DNA of 64,000 nt, taken from JAGWBG01 sp034421095 (lineage in GTDB: Bacteria > Chloroflexota > Dehalococcoidia > Lucifugimonadales > JAGWBF01). Position 1 is the stretch's first letter. Every line of letters starts with the position of its first letter. The translations under genes were made by a program, and so were the position numbers. This document shows positions 15,846-24,575 of the stretch, piece by piece. The notes beneath the pieces are model-generated. The model did not search any database. It saw nothing but the letters and a program-made list of their open reading frames with translations, and had not been told where the DNA came from. The stretch covers positions 186,001 to 250,000 of the forward strand of contig DAOUKR010000025.1 of assembly GCA_034421095.1 (NCBI GenBank), written 5' to 3'.

Positions 15846-16517
15846 ATGGATGGTCGTTACCCCTATGGGCTATTTTTCGCGTTGACCAACTGCAATGACC
15901 CGGCCAACGAAGAGGAGTTCAATTCCTGGTACAGCCATAAGCATCTGCCCGACGTGACCGGGCCTGGCGTGTGGAGACACGCCTCACGTTACGTCAATAC
16001 CGACCCGTCGCCCGATAATGGCAAGTTCCTTGCCCTGTACGAGACCTACTGGGACGACGTAGCCGCGGCCCGAAATGAGATGATGCAGACCGACGCCAGG
16101 GTAAGGGAGCTTGGCCGTCACTCTCCCCATATCCGTAGTGTCCTGGTGACTACATTCAAGAGGCTTGGGGGTGAGTTCCGCGCTGCAAACAGGCCGGCGC
16201 GCGGCATTCTGGCCGTTCTGGCCAAACTGAAGGACCCAGCCAGGGAGGAGGAGTTTAACAGGTGGTACACGGACGTCCATATACCGGACATCCTGGACAC
16301 GGGCCTGTACCACACGGCTTACCGGTACGAGGCTCTCGACCCACAGGCCGCCGGGGCAAAATACCTGGCAATTTATGAAACCGAGCACAGCGACCCCGGC
16401 AAGGCCGGCAATGAGTTGCGGAAACTCAGGGACAATTGGGCAGCTAGAGGCAGACTCTCCGATGCCCATGACGTGGTCTACCGCATAACCGCCCAACGTA
16501 TCTGGCCTATGGGCTGA
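15846..16517 (+). CDS. Tandem EthD-like ferredoxin-fold protein
   Basis: A 223-residue protein made of two similar halves. Each half has the motif EEEFNxWYxxxHxPDxxxxG: first EEEFNSWYSHKHLPDVTGPG (about 22-41), then EEEFNRWYTDVHIPDILDTG (about 136-155). Each is followed by a Y-R-Y/ S-R-Y strand and LALYET or LAIYET. This is the pattern of dimeric alpha/beta-barrel (EthD/NIPSNAP-like) domains fused in tandem, so one chain may form its own pseudo-dimer. These folds serve as small monooxygenases, isomerases or binding proteins; the substrate is not known. AAGGAGAGG precedes the ATG. Confidence 0.7.
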   Translation: MDGRYPYGLFFALTNCNDPANEEEFNSWYSHKHLPDVTGPGVWRHASRYVNTDPSPDNGKFLALYETYWDDVAAARNEMMQTDARVRELGRHSPHIRSVLVTTFKRLGGEFRAANRPARGILAVLAKLKDPAREEEFNRWYTDVHIPDILDTGLYHTAYRYEALDPQAAGAKYLAIYETEHSDPGKAGNELRKLRDNWAARGRLSDAHDVVYRITAQRIWPMG

Positions 16518-16523
16518 TAGCCG

Positions 16524-16799
16524 TCAATATCTCCCCTTCCACCGCCTCACCCGAAAGTTGGCGCCGGCCGTCTGTTTCTGCACCCACGAGACGTAGTTTG
16601 CCACCTGGGGATCAGCCTTCAATAACGGTATGCTGTTGAGTGACTTTGCAAGGGTGCCTTCACTGTAGAGGGCGTGAACCTGCCGGTGGCAGGTCGGGCA
16701 CAGGCGAGCTTGTGGCCCGTTCTTGCCTCCCTTCAGCTTCGGTATAAGGTGATGAGAGGTCAGGCGCTCCACGTCTCGCTCACAAAGCTCGCAGACCAT
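16524..16799 (-). CDS. Small HNH endonuclease
   Basis: A 91-residue HNH protein with two zinc knuckles. CELC (C3, C6) and CPTC (C34, C37) frame SHHLIPKLKGG (H16, H17) and end in CHRQVHALYSEG (H38, H42), the classical HNH order. ATG 16799 is chosen because GAGGTGAGGGAA precedes it. An upstream in-frame ATG at 16856 would add 19 residues. Stand-alone HNH proteins of this size occur in many genomes and may act in DNA repair or as domesticated nucleases. No mobile element surrounds it. Confidence 0.75.
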   Translation of the reverse strand: MVCELCERDVERLTSHHLIPKLKGGKNGPQARLCPTCHRQVHALYSEGTLAKSLNSIPLLKADPQVANYVSWVQKQTAGANFRVRRWKGRY

Positions 16800-16943
16800 T
16801 TCCCTCACCTCTGTAACATGTATGGCCCTAGATAATCTCGCCTCGTGTGCAAACATCCGTGACCATGATAGCCCAATACCTTCCCCTTGACCAGGTCAAA
16901 GCTACGTAGCGGACAATCTGAGACGAAAATACTGCCGTCTGCC

Positions 16944-16972
16944 TTGCAGCAGCTTGCGGCTTGGGTTATACT
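16944..16972 (+). promoter_or_regulatory. Promoter of the B12-radical SAM operon
   Basis: TTGCAG (16944-16949), 17 nt, TATACT (16967-16972). The start near 16979 gives a leader of about 110 nt with AGGAGGG before ATG 17088. I looked for a cobalamin-riboswitch core in the leader and did not find one. Confidence 0.5.
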
Positions 16973-17087
16973 TTGCCCAATGTCCGCCTGTGGGGATGGA
17001 TTCCGTACCAGGCCCCAAGGAACGCAGAAGATAATGGCAATTGCCGGAGTTGCCCCGCTACTCTAACACAGTTCAGGAGGGAACCAG

Positions 17088-18617
17088 ATGAGGATAGAAA
17101 AGGTAACCTTTATCAGCGCTGAGTTGCCCTACTGGAACCTGGTCACTCATGCCGTCTTCCCCGAGTACGGGGTGCCGTTGGTGGCAACCATTGTGAGAGA
17201 TGCCGGATACGACGTCCGGCTATTTGTTGAACACATAGGCCCAATCGAGTGGGACAGGGTCATGGAATCGGACGTGGTTTGCTTCCACGCCTTCAGCTCC
17301 ACCATGCCCAAGACCATCGAATACATCAAGAAAATCAAGGCGGCACGCCCCGACATGCCCATCATAATTGGTGGTACTCACGCCTCGGTCATGGTACGGG
17401 ACACCCTGCAATACTGCGACGTGGTAGTCCGGCAGGAAGGGGACGTCACTCTCCCGGAAGTCCTGGAAAAGTGGGAAAACGACGAGAGCCTGGACGACGT
17501 GCTGGGGGTCTCCTACTGGGAGAACGGCGAGGTCAAAAACACTCCCAACCGTCCCTTTGTACAGGAGTTTGAGACAATCCCGGACCTGGAGCTAATCGGC
17601 GGCTACACAGACTGGCCCAGATGGAAACTCATGCGGAAGTTGAAGATGCGATGGCAGGTTATTCAGACCACCCGGGGATGCCCCTACGACTGCTCTTTCT
17701 GCATTGCGCCCAGGGAGTTGGGCCGGGGCTACCGCCTCCGCAGCATAGACAGCGTTATAGACGACATTAAATACCAGCAGAAGCTCACCGGCGCAAAATA
17801 TTTCTTCATAGTTGACAACCACTTCACCATCAACCGCGAGCGGACTAAGGCCCTCCTCAACCGGATTATTGAAGAAAATATCAAATGGTACGGTATCTGT
17901 TTCACCCGGCTGGAGGTGGCAAGGGACGAGGAAGTTCTCAGGCTGCTGAAGAAGGCCCAGGTCAACACCCTCTACATGGGACTGGAGTCCTTCGACAACA
18001 AGGTCCTCAAGCTCCTGAACAAGAAGCAGACAAGCGACGGCATCAGGAAGTCATTGAAGGCCATCAAGTCCCATAATCTTCGGGTATTGGGGTCCTTTGT
18101 GCTGGGTTCCGACGACGATACGGTAGAGACAATCCGGGGCACCATTGACGCCGCCATCGAGGCTGACGTTGACTACGTGGCACTGTTTCCCCTTAGCGGA
18201 TACCCGGAACTGAACGCTCCCACAATCCCCATCAACCGGTTCTTTATCCCCACGTGGGACCGCCTGGACGGCACCTTTGTAATCTTCCTGCCCAAGAACA
18301 TGAAGCCCAGCACGTTGCAGCGGGAGATTAACCGGGCTTACATGAAGTTCTACGGCCCCAGGCAGATATGGCGGCGCCTGCGACAGGGCGACTTCTTTGC
18401 CGCCATCAAGAGAATAGCTTACTACTACTGGTCCTGGGAAATTCGCAAGAGTACGTCCAAGTGGGCTGACTACCTCGAGACCGTCGAGGAGAAGTATTAT
18501 GATGAGAACGAGCAGCTTATAGAGGAGATGCTCGGTGAAGAAGGTGTACACCCCGCTCAGTTCCCCGGCTCTTCAAGGGCAGCGGGAGTGGAGTGGGCCA
18601 CTATTGGCGGCAGATAA
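17088..18617 (+). CDS. B12-binding-domain radical SAM protein
   Basis: A 509-residue enzyme with an N-terminal cobalamin-binding Rossmann domain (about 10-140, including MPIIIGGTHASV) and a radical SAM core. The [4Fe-4S] ligands are C198, C202 and C205 in GCPYDCSFC. The B12 domain lacks the DxHxxG signature, so cobalamin would bind without a histidine ligand, as in several class B radical SAM methylases. The SAM barrel continues through YFFIVDNHFTINRER and TLYMGLESFDN. A C-terminal region (about 400-509) is helical and acidic. Class B enzymes usually methylate unactivated carbon or phosphorus; the substrate is unknown. The TPP enzyme gene starts 12 nt later. Confidence 0.82.
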   Translation: MRIEKVTFISAELPYWNLVTHAVFPEYGVPLVATIVRDAGYDVRLFVEHIGPIEWDRVMESDVVCFHAFSSTMPKTIEYIKKIKAARPDMPIIIGGTHASVMVRDTLQYCDVVVRQEGDVTLPEVLEKWENDESLDDVLGVSYWENGEVKNTPNRPFVQEFETIPDLELIGGYTDWPRWKLMRKLKMRWQVIQTTRGCPYDCSFCIAPRELGRGYRLRSIDSVIDDIKYQQKLTGAKYFFIVDNHFTINRERTKALLNRIIEENIKWYGICFTRLEVARDEEVLRLLKKAQVNTLYMGLESFDNKVLKLLNKKQTSDGIRKSLKAIKSHNLRVLGSFVLGSDDDTVETIRGTIDAAIEADVDYVALFPLSGYPELNAPTIPINRFFIPTWDRLDGTFVIFLPKNMKPSTLQREINRAYMKFYGPRQIWRRLRQGDFFAAIKRIAYYYWSWEIRKSTSKWADYLETVEEKYYDENEQLIEEMLGEEGVHPAQFPGSSRAAGVEWATIGGR

Positions 18618-18629
18618 GAGGGTCTGACT

Positions 18630-20276
18630 ATGAAGGGTGTAGACGCAGTGGCAAATATCCTCAAGCAAGAGGGTGTGGACTTCATAGGCTGCATACCCTT
18701 CAACACCCTCGTGGAGGCCGCAGCCGTAGCCGGCGTCCGTCCCATCATATTCCGCCAGGAGCGGGTGGGCGTGAACGCTGCCGACGGCTTCAGCAGAGTC
18801 ACCAATGGACAGCGTACGGGGGTCTTCACCATGCAGGCCCAGGCCGGAGCCGAAAACGGGTTCCCCGGAGTAGCCCAAGCCTACGCCGACTCTGTGCCTA
18901 TCCTCCTCTTACCTGCTTCCGACCGTCGAAGCCGCATGGGAGTGCGCCCTACCTTCAGCCCCACACGCAGCTACCAGGAAGTCACCAAATGGGTGGAGCA
19001 GATTAACCTGGTGGAGCGGGTCCCGGAGATGATGAGGCGTGCCTTCAGCCATCTCCGCACCGGGAGGCCCAGCCCCGTGATGCTTGAGCTTCCCTCTGAC
19101 GTGATGGCTGCGGAACTGGACGAGGGGCTTTCCCGCTACGTTCCCGTCAAGTCCCGGAGGACGGAAGGGGACCCACAGGACGTAGCTGAGGCAGCAAAGG
19201 CGATTCTTGCCGCGAGGCGTCCTATTATTCACGCCGGCCAGGGAATCCTCTACGCCCAGGCGTGGGAGGAGTTGCGCGAGCTGGCGGAGTTGCTCCAGGC
19301 TCCCGTGATGACTACCCTGGCCGGAAAAAGCGCCTTCCCAGAAGACCATCCTCTGTCCATCGGAACCGGTGGGATGACCACCACAGGGCCGGTAGTCCAC
19401 TTCTTGCGTGAGGCCGACCTGGTATTCGGCATCGGGTGCAGCTTCAACATGACTATCTACGGAGTCAACATACCTCCCGGCAAGGTCATGGTACATTCCA
19501 CCAATGATGAGAACGACATCAACAAGGACTATCATGCGGACTATGCCATCATCGGGGACGCCAAGCTGGTGCTGAAGCAACTGCTCCAGGAGATACGCGC
19601 TCAGGCAGGGACCGCGGGCCGCAGGAACAACGAAGAGCCGGTCCGAGAGGTAAAGGCCGTTAAAGACGAGTGGATGAAGGGATGGATGCCGATGCTCACC
19701 TCGGAGGAAGTGCCCATCAACCCTTACCGGGTTATATGGGACTTGATGCAGGCAGTGGACAGGCGGCAGATGATTGTGACCCACGACTCGGGCAGTCCAC
19801 GAGACCAGATGTCTCCATTCTACGAGACCATTTCCCCCAGAGGATTCATCGGATGGGGCAAATCCACCCAGTTGGGCTACGGCCTTGGTCTGGCTATGGG
19901 GGCCAAGCTAGCCGCCCCTGAGAAGCTGGCCGTCAGCGTAATGGGCGACGCCGCCTTCGGCATGGTTGGGTTAGACCTGGAGACAGCGGTGAGAGAGGGT
20001 ATTCCCACCCTTACCATCGTCCTCAATAACTCCAGGATGGGGATTTACGGCCCCGACGCCTTCCCCGTGGCACGTGAGCGCTACGGCACCGGGCGTCTAT
20101 CGGGGAACTATGCAGAAGTCGCCCAAGCGATGGGCGGCTACAATGAAAGGATAGAGAAGCCCGAGGAGATTATTCCGGCAATACGCCGGTGCAGTCAGGT
20201 CGTGGCTTCGGGCCAGCCCGCCCTCCTTGAGATTATCACCAAGCATGAGGGGGCCTTCTCCTACAAGGGGCGCTAG
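18630..20276 (+). CDS. Thiamine-diphosphate enzyme (acetolactate synthase-like)
   Basis: A 548-residue three-domain TPP enzyme. The PYR domain has the conserved activating glutamate in FRQERVGVNAADG (E44). The central domain follows at about 190-320. The PP domain carries GDAAFGMVGLDLETAVREGIPTLTIVLNN, the GDG-x-NN TPP/Mg motif with a GDA start. The family covers acetolactate synthase, benzoylformate and oxalyl-CoA decarboxylases and similar enzymes; no FAD-specific or ACP-specific signature lets me choose. It sits 12 nt after the radical SAM gene, so the two likely act on one pathway. ATG 18630 fits the start of the PYR domain. Confidence 0.85.
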   Translation: MKGVDAVANILKQEGVDFIGCIPFNTLVEAAAVAGVRPIIFRQERVGVNAADGFSRVTNGQRTGVFTMQAQAGAENGFPGVAQAYADSVPILLLPASDRRSRMGVRPTFSPTRSYQEVTKWVEQINLVERVPEMMRRAFSHLRTGRPSPVMLELPSDVMAAELDEGLSRYVPVKSRRTEGDPQDVAEAAKAILAARRPIIHAGQGILYAQAWEELRELAELLQAPVMTTLAGKSAFPEDHPLSIGTGGMTTTGPVVHFLREADLVFGIGCSFNMTIYGVNIPPGKVMVHSTNDENDINKDYHADYAIIGDAKLVLKQLLQEIRAQAGTAGRRNNEEPVREVKAVKDEWMKGWMPMLTSEEVPINPYRVIWDLMQAVDRRQMIVTHDSGSPRDQMSPFYETISPRGFIGWGKSTQLGYGLGLAMGAKLAAPEKLAVSVMGDAAFGMVGLDLETAVREGIPTLTIVLNNSRMGIYGPDAFPVARERYGTGRLSGNYAEVAQAMGGYNERIEKPEEIIPAIRRCSQVVASGQPALLEIITKHEGAFSYKGR

Positions 20277-20329
20277 GCCTACAAAGGTAGATACAGTTGC
20301 CAGCACCGTAGTCACCATGCTCACCCATG

Positions 20330-20358
20330 TTGACTGGGTGAGTCCCACGATTTAGAAT
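20330..20358 (+). promoter_or_regulatory. Promoter of the DUF1800 gene
   Basis: TTGACT (20330-20335), 17 nt, TAGAAT (20353-20358). The start near 20365 leaves a leader of about 130 nt before ATG 20497. Confidence 0.55.
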
Positions 20359-20496
20359 AACCCTGTTGATACCGGTGGGATTGCACGTCTCCATACACCT
20401 GACATCATCCAACACCGGCTCCACGTGCCATATCTGAGCCGGAGAAAACGCATATCCCATTCGTTAATGCAGACCCATAGCCAAGAAGGAGGGGAG

Positions 20497-21912
20497 ATGG
20501 CAAATAAAGAAGACATAGCATTGATGGCCCATCTGATGCGGCGCGCCGGCTTCGGGGCTTCGCGAGCGGAACTGGAGGCCAGGGTCGCCAAGGGGTACGA
20601 CGCAACCGTGGAAGAACTGCTGGAGCCTGATGAGCATGGCAGACCCAACAATGACGAAGACATACTCTTCCGCCATGCGCCGGCAACCATGCTCCCAGGG
20701 GGAGTCCATCTTCCCGGCCAGGCCAACTACATGTGGCAGATGATAAACACTCAACGACCTCTACAGGAGAAGGTGGCCCTATTCTGGCATCACGTGTTTG
20801 CCACAGGAAACGCAAAGATAGACAACTGCGACCAGCTACTTACCCAGATAAACATGTTCCGCGAGCACGGCATGGGCGACTATCGCAACCTCCTGGTGGA
20901 GTTGGCCAAGAACCCGGCAATGATTTTCTGGCTGGACAATAACGAGAACCACAAACATGCTCCCAATGAGAACTGGGGCCGGGAGTTACTGGAGCTTTTC
21001 TCCATGGGTGTGGGCAATTACACAGAGCAGGACGTCTACGAGTGCTCCAGGGCCTTTACCGGCTGGACTATCGCAGCCAAGATACCGCGCCTGCCTCTGG
21101 GTCGCTTTCCCTGGGAGTTCGAGTTCAAGCCCGAGGACCACGATGAAACTGAGAAGGTCTTCCTGGGTCACCGTGGGAATTTCAACGGCGATGATATTAT
21201 AGACATCATAGTGCGCCAGCCCGCCACCGCCCGGTTCATCGCCAGGCACCTGTACAACTTCTTCGTGGCCGATGAACCCCAGGTCCCCGCATGGCAGATT
21301 GAGCCGCCACGCGACCCCGTCGCCATCAACATCATCGGGGATGCCTTCACAAGCTCCGGCTACGACATACGCTCAACGCTACGAGTCCTGTTCAAATCCG
21401 ACTTTTTCAAGGATGCCCGCTTTGCCAAGGTAAAGAGTCCCGCGGAAGTGGTGGTGGGCACCATGAATCTGGTCGGCGACTTCAAAGGCGTACCCAAGCC
21501 CGGTCTCTATGCCATAGGCGGGGAGCCTGCGAATATGGGTCAGGACCTCCTCAACCCGCCCAGCGTGGAGGGATGGCACACCGGGGCCGAGTGGATAGAC
21601 AGCGGCTCCCTGGTGCGGCGAATCAACTTCGTGGCCGACCGGGTGGGAGACATCAGCTTGCCGGGTGTACGGGACATCGTTAGCAGAGTCCGATCCCAGG
21701 GAACCGTGACGCCGGAGCAGCTTGTCGAGAGTTGCCTCGACCTGATCGGGCCTGTGCAAGTCAACGACAGCACCCACCAGGAGTTGGTGACCCATGCCCG
21801 GCGGAGCGGAGAGGTGCTCTGGGATACCGACGAGACGTCCAACGCCTCGACCCAAAGGGTAACGGAGATGCTGCAACTGATAGCCTCCTCCAGGGAGTAC
21901 CAGTTCGGCTAA
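20497..21912 (+). CDS. DUF1800 domain protein
   Basis: A 471-residue member of DUF1800, a family of unknown function common in planctomycetes, acidobacteria and Chloroflexota. Family hallmarks are an N-terminal HLMRRAGFGASRAELE, PLQEKVALFWHHVFATG, the ENWGRELLELFSMGVGNYTEQDVYECSRAFTGW block and FYSHRHGNFNGDDI-like residues (HRGNFNGDDIIDIIVRQPATARFIARHLYNFFV). I chose ATG 20497 because GAAGGAGGGGAG lies just upstream. DUF1800 genes are usually followed by a DUF1501 partner, but none is present here. No signal peptide is visible. Confidence 0.85.
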   Translation: MANKEDIALMAHLMRRAGFGASRAELEARVAKGYDATVEELLEPDEHGRPNNDEDILFRHAPATMLPGGVHLPGQANYMWQMINTQRPLQEKVALFWHHVFATGNAKIDNCDQLLTQINMFREHGMGDYRNLLVELAKNPAMIFWLDNNENHKHAPNENWGRELLELFSMGVGNYTEQDVYECSRAFTGWTIAAKIPRLPLGRFPWEFEFKPEDHDETEKVFLGHRGNFNGDDIIDIIVRQPATARFIARHLYNFFVADEPQVPAWQIEPPRDPVAINIIGDAFTSSGYDIRSTLRVLFKSDFFKDARFAKVKSPAEVVVGTMNLVGDFKGVPKPGLYAIGGEPANMGQDLLNPPSVEGWHTGAEWIDSGSLVRRINFVADRVGDISLPGVRDIVSRVRSQGTVTPEQLVESCLDLIGPVQVNDSTHQELVTHARRSGEVLWDTDETSNASTQRVTEMLQLIASSREYQFG

Positions 21913-22048
21913 TCAACTCTACCAGGCTTGACAACGCTCACCCGCCCGTTGCACGGCATATAGCTACGCCAGATGATACAAGTGGTTCGGCAAGAGCGGT
22001 TGGCGGTTAACTACCAGGTTAGGTCCAACTCATAGACGGAGGCTGAAA

Positions 22049-23068
22049 ATGCTTACGCGAACTGTTTTCGGTCGCACTTACACATATAGCCACTGCATAG
22101 GCCGTGGGGCCAACGGTGGGACCGGGTTCAGAATTCCGGTAGACGTGGGCCTGGCTCCCAATGGAGTGGCATACGTGCTAAATCGGGGCGCTGAATACGT
22201 CCCCTCCGCACGGGTTACCAAGTGTACCCTCGGCGATGACGCTGGCCAAGAGGAGCTAATACACGAGTTCGGAAGCGACGGCTCCGAAGACGGCCAGTTT
22301 ATGCGAGTCACTTCCTTGGCACTTGATGAAAATGAGAACGTATATGTGGCCGACGAGTGGCTCAACAGGATTTCCATTTTCGACAAAGACGGTAATTTCC
22401 TGGACAAGTGGGGTACACAGGGTTCAGGTGACGGAGAGTTGGACCGGCCCTGGGGAATCACTTTCGATGGGGATGGGAACCTGTGGGTCGTTGACAGCGG
22501 AAACAACCGAGTCCAGACCTTCACCAAGGACGGGAAATTCCTGTCCGAATGGGGCAGGGGTGGCAGCGGCGACGGCGAGTTTAACATGCCCTGGGGGATT
22601 ACCCTCGACGCCAAAGGCGATGTGTATGTGGCAGATTGGTACAACAGCCGTGTGCAGAAGTTCACCCCGGACGGCAAGCACCTGATGACCTTTGGCGCTC
22701 CCGGCAGTGGTGATGGTGAGTTGCGCCGTCCCACGGGTGTGGCCGTGGACGATGAGGGCGATGTCTATGCGGTAGACTGGGGCACCAACAAGGTCCACGT
22801 TTACGGCCCCGATGGCTCATACCTCACCACATTTATCGGGGATGCCCAACGACTCCCTACGTGGGGAGAGATGTCCATAGATGCCAACCCCGATATGCTG
22901 AAAGCGCGAAAGCGGGTCAAGAGCCTGGAACCCGAGTGGCGGTTCTACTACCCCGTGTCCGTAGAGATTGACGACCAGCGGAGAATTGTAATAGTGGACC
23001 AGCAGCGCAACCGCCTCCACATTTACATCAAAGAGAAGGATTACGTGGAACCCCAGTTCAACCTGTAA
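22049..23068 (+). CDS. NHL-repeat beta-propeller protein
   Basis: A 339-residue protein built from NHL repeats. The units carry G-S-G-D-G-E-F/L, W-G-I-T-x-D-x-x-G-D-V-Y-V-A-D and N-R-V-Q-K-F in sequence, as in DKWGTQGSGDGELDRPWGI and SEWGRGGSGDGEFNMPWGI. About five to six blades are visible. There is no signal peptide or membrane anchor, so it is probably cytosolic or exported by an unrecognised route. NHL propellers act as binding platforms or lactonase/lyase-like enzymes; the activity here is unknown. Confidence 0.85.
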   Translation: MLTRTVFGRTYTYSHCIGRGANGGTGFRIPVDVGLAPNGVAYVLNRGAEYVPSARVTKCTLGDDAGQEELIHEFGSDGSEDGQFMRVTSLALDENENVYVADEWLNRISIFDKDGNFLDKWGTQGSGDGELDRPWGITFDGDGNLWVVDSGNNRVQTFTKDGKFLSEWGRGGSGDGEFNMPWGITLDAKGDVYVADWYNSRVQKFTPDGKHLMTFGAPGSGDGELRRPTGVAVDDEGDVYAVDWGTNKVHVYGPDGSYLTTFIGDAQRLPTWGEMSIDANPDMLKARKRVKSLEPEWRFYYPVSVEIDDQRRIVIVDQQRNRLHIYIKEKDYVEPQFNL

Positions 23069-23150
23069 GTGGCATATCGCATAAGTGCGACGCCAAGTGC
23101 CGGGTTAAAGGACCATGCCATCCTTGCCCGGCGCTCTATATGGAGGAGAC

Positions 23151-23831
23151 ATGTACGACTTCCACACCCATACCTTTCTGAGCGATGGTGTGTTATCGCC
23201 GGTGGAGCTTATTCGTCGCGCCTACGTCAGAGGCTACAGGGCGATGGCCGTAACCGACCACGTCGGCATTGGAAACCTGGAGATGGTCTTGAGTACCCTG
23301 GTAAAGGACTGCCAGGCCACCTCGGCCCGATGGGATATATGCGTCGTGCCCGGAGTGGAGATTACCCACGTTCCCAAAGATGATATAGACATGGTTGCCA
23401 AAGCGGCCAAGGGGCTGGGCGCGGGGATAGTGATAGTCCACGGCGAAACGTTGGTCGAGCCCGTCGAGCCGGGCACTAACCACGCAGCTATCAGTTCATC
23501 GGCGGTGGACGTGCTGGCTCACCCCGGTATCATAGAGCCAGAGGACGCACAACTAGCAGCAAGGAACGGGGTGTTCCTGGAGATTTCGGCGCGCAAGGGC
23601 CATAGCCTCGCCAACGGCCACGTGGTGAAGATGGCCCACCAGGCGGGCGCTCTCACCGTGCTGGACTCGGACGCTCACGAGCCAGACGACCTTCTCACCC
23701 CGGAGCTAACCATGAAGGTTGCACTGGGTGCAGGTCTGTCCCATGAGGAGGCCTACGTTCTCCTTGAGAGGAATCCCAAGAGCTTGCTGAACAAGCTGGG
23801 AGTTTCCTTGTCCCCGGTGGCCTCCAGGTAG
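23151..23831 (+). CDS. PHP-domain metal-dependent phosphoesterase
   Basis: A 226-residue protein of the polymerase and histidinol phosphatase (PHP) family, which hydrolyses phosphoesters with a trinuclear metal centre. The ligands are visible in order: DFHTHTFLSDG (H5, H7), AVTDHVG, PGVEITHV, HGET, DVLAHPGII and LDSDAHEPDDL. ATG 23151 is preceded by GGAGGAGAC. The substrate is not known; relatives include histidinol-phosphate phosphatase and nucleotide phosphoesterases. It is 82 nt after the NHL gene and may be co-transcribed. Confidence 0.85.
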   Translation: MYDFHTHTFLSDGVLSPVELIRRAYVRGYRAMAVTDHVGIGNLEMVLSTLVKDCQATSARWDICVVPGVEITHVPKDDIDMVAKAAKGLGAGIVIVHGETLVEPVEPGTNHAAISSSAVDVLAHPGIIEPEDAQLAARNGVFLEISARKGHSLANGHVVKMAHQAGALTVLDSDAHEPDDLLTPELTMKVALGAGLSHEEAYVLLERNPKSLLNKLGVSLSPVASR

Positions 23832-23932
23832 CGTATGGCGTTTCCCAGTAACAGGCCGCCACCGGGCTGGATGGTGAGTTCGGTTACCGTCCTCCCTATC
23901 TTACCTAGGCGGGGAAGTATTCACAAAGGCTC

Positions 23933-24076
23933 TTAGGCAGCCTTGCCAATGCGGAACACCTTGGTGCCGCATTGGGGGCAGGTGCCCTGAGTAGCCGGTC
24001 TTCCGTTCTTCAGAGTTACCTGTTGGGGGTCTTTTACTTCCCTTTTGGCACGGCACTTAAAGCAGTATGCCTCCAT
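23933..24076 (-). CDS. DUF5679 zinc-ribbon protein (47 aa)
   Basis: This short minus-strand gene encodes a 47-residue zinc ribbon beginning MEAYCFKCRAKREVKDP. Two CxxC knuckles (C5/C8 and C33/C36 in CPQCG) flank a basic middle segment QQVTLKNGRPATQGT, the pattern of DUF5679. AGGAGGG precedes ATG 24076. The family is widespread in Chloroflexota and actinobacteria and has no assigned function; it probably binds nucleic acid or protein. A promoter lies about 140 nt upstream. Confidence 0.88.
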   Translation of the reverse strand: MEAYCFKCRAKREVKDPQQVTLKNGRPATQGTCPQCGTKVFRIGKAA

Positions 24077-24221
24077 TTCCCATCCCTCCTTGAACCTCAG
24101 CATCCTATGGAGTAGCCGTCAAGCTGTTACCGTTCTGAAGCGTGGGGTTCGCAAATGTATAGAAACTGTCCCCTTGGCACGCCCCAGGTTGCGGAACACC
24201 AATCGGTTGTGCCTAGCTACC

Positions 24222-24249
24222 AATATACATAGCCTGCGTAGTTTGTCAA
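24222..24249 (-). promoter_or_regulatory. Promoter of the DUF5679 gene
   Basis: On the minus strand a perfect TTGACA (24249-24244), 16 nt, then TATATT (24227-24222). The leader would be about 140 nt. The remainder of the gap to 24575, some 330 nt, shows only a weak plus-strand TTGACC-N17-TACTTT and no gene. Confidence 0.55.
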
Positions 24250-24575
24250 GGTGGTCTATGACCAATCGAGGAACATTTAAGAAATTAGCAGGGCTGTCCC
24301 TCGCCCACCACCAGTGTCAATAACCCCTGGTTAGCTTACAAAATGTAATGTACATCAAGCGTTTTCGCGGAGATGACGAATAGGATTGAGGGTGACAGTT
24401 GAGATGCCGGTAGGACTACCCCTACGGACTTGACCTCCGGCGGCATGAAGCGTACTTTAGGCAATACGGGTCTCACATGCTCAAGGAGGCGTCTCCCGGT
24501 TACTCAGGCTATTACGCTCCCTCAGGCCCACCGTCTCCGAGACCGTTTCCCCCAATAATTCAGGCAAGGAAGTAA

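Noticed and set aside
16979..17087. A cobalamin riboswitch ahead of the B12-radical SAM gene
   Set aside because: The 110-nt leader is too short and I found no B12-box core, so the idea is not supported.
24400..24520. A tRNA or small stable RNA gene
   Set aside because: The region has GC-rich stretches but I found no acceptor stem with T-arm and anticodon arm, and no RNase P, SRP or tmRNA core.
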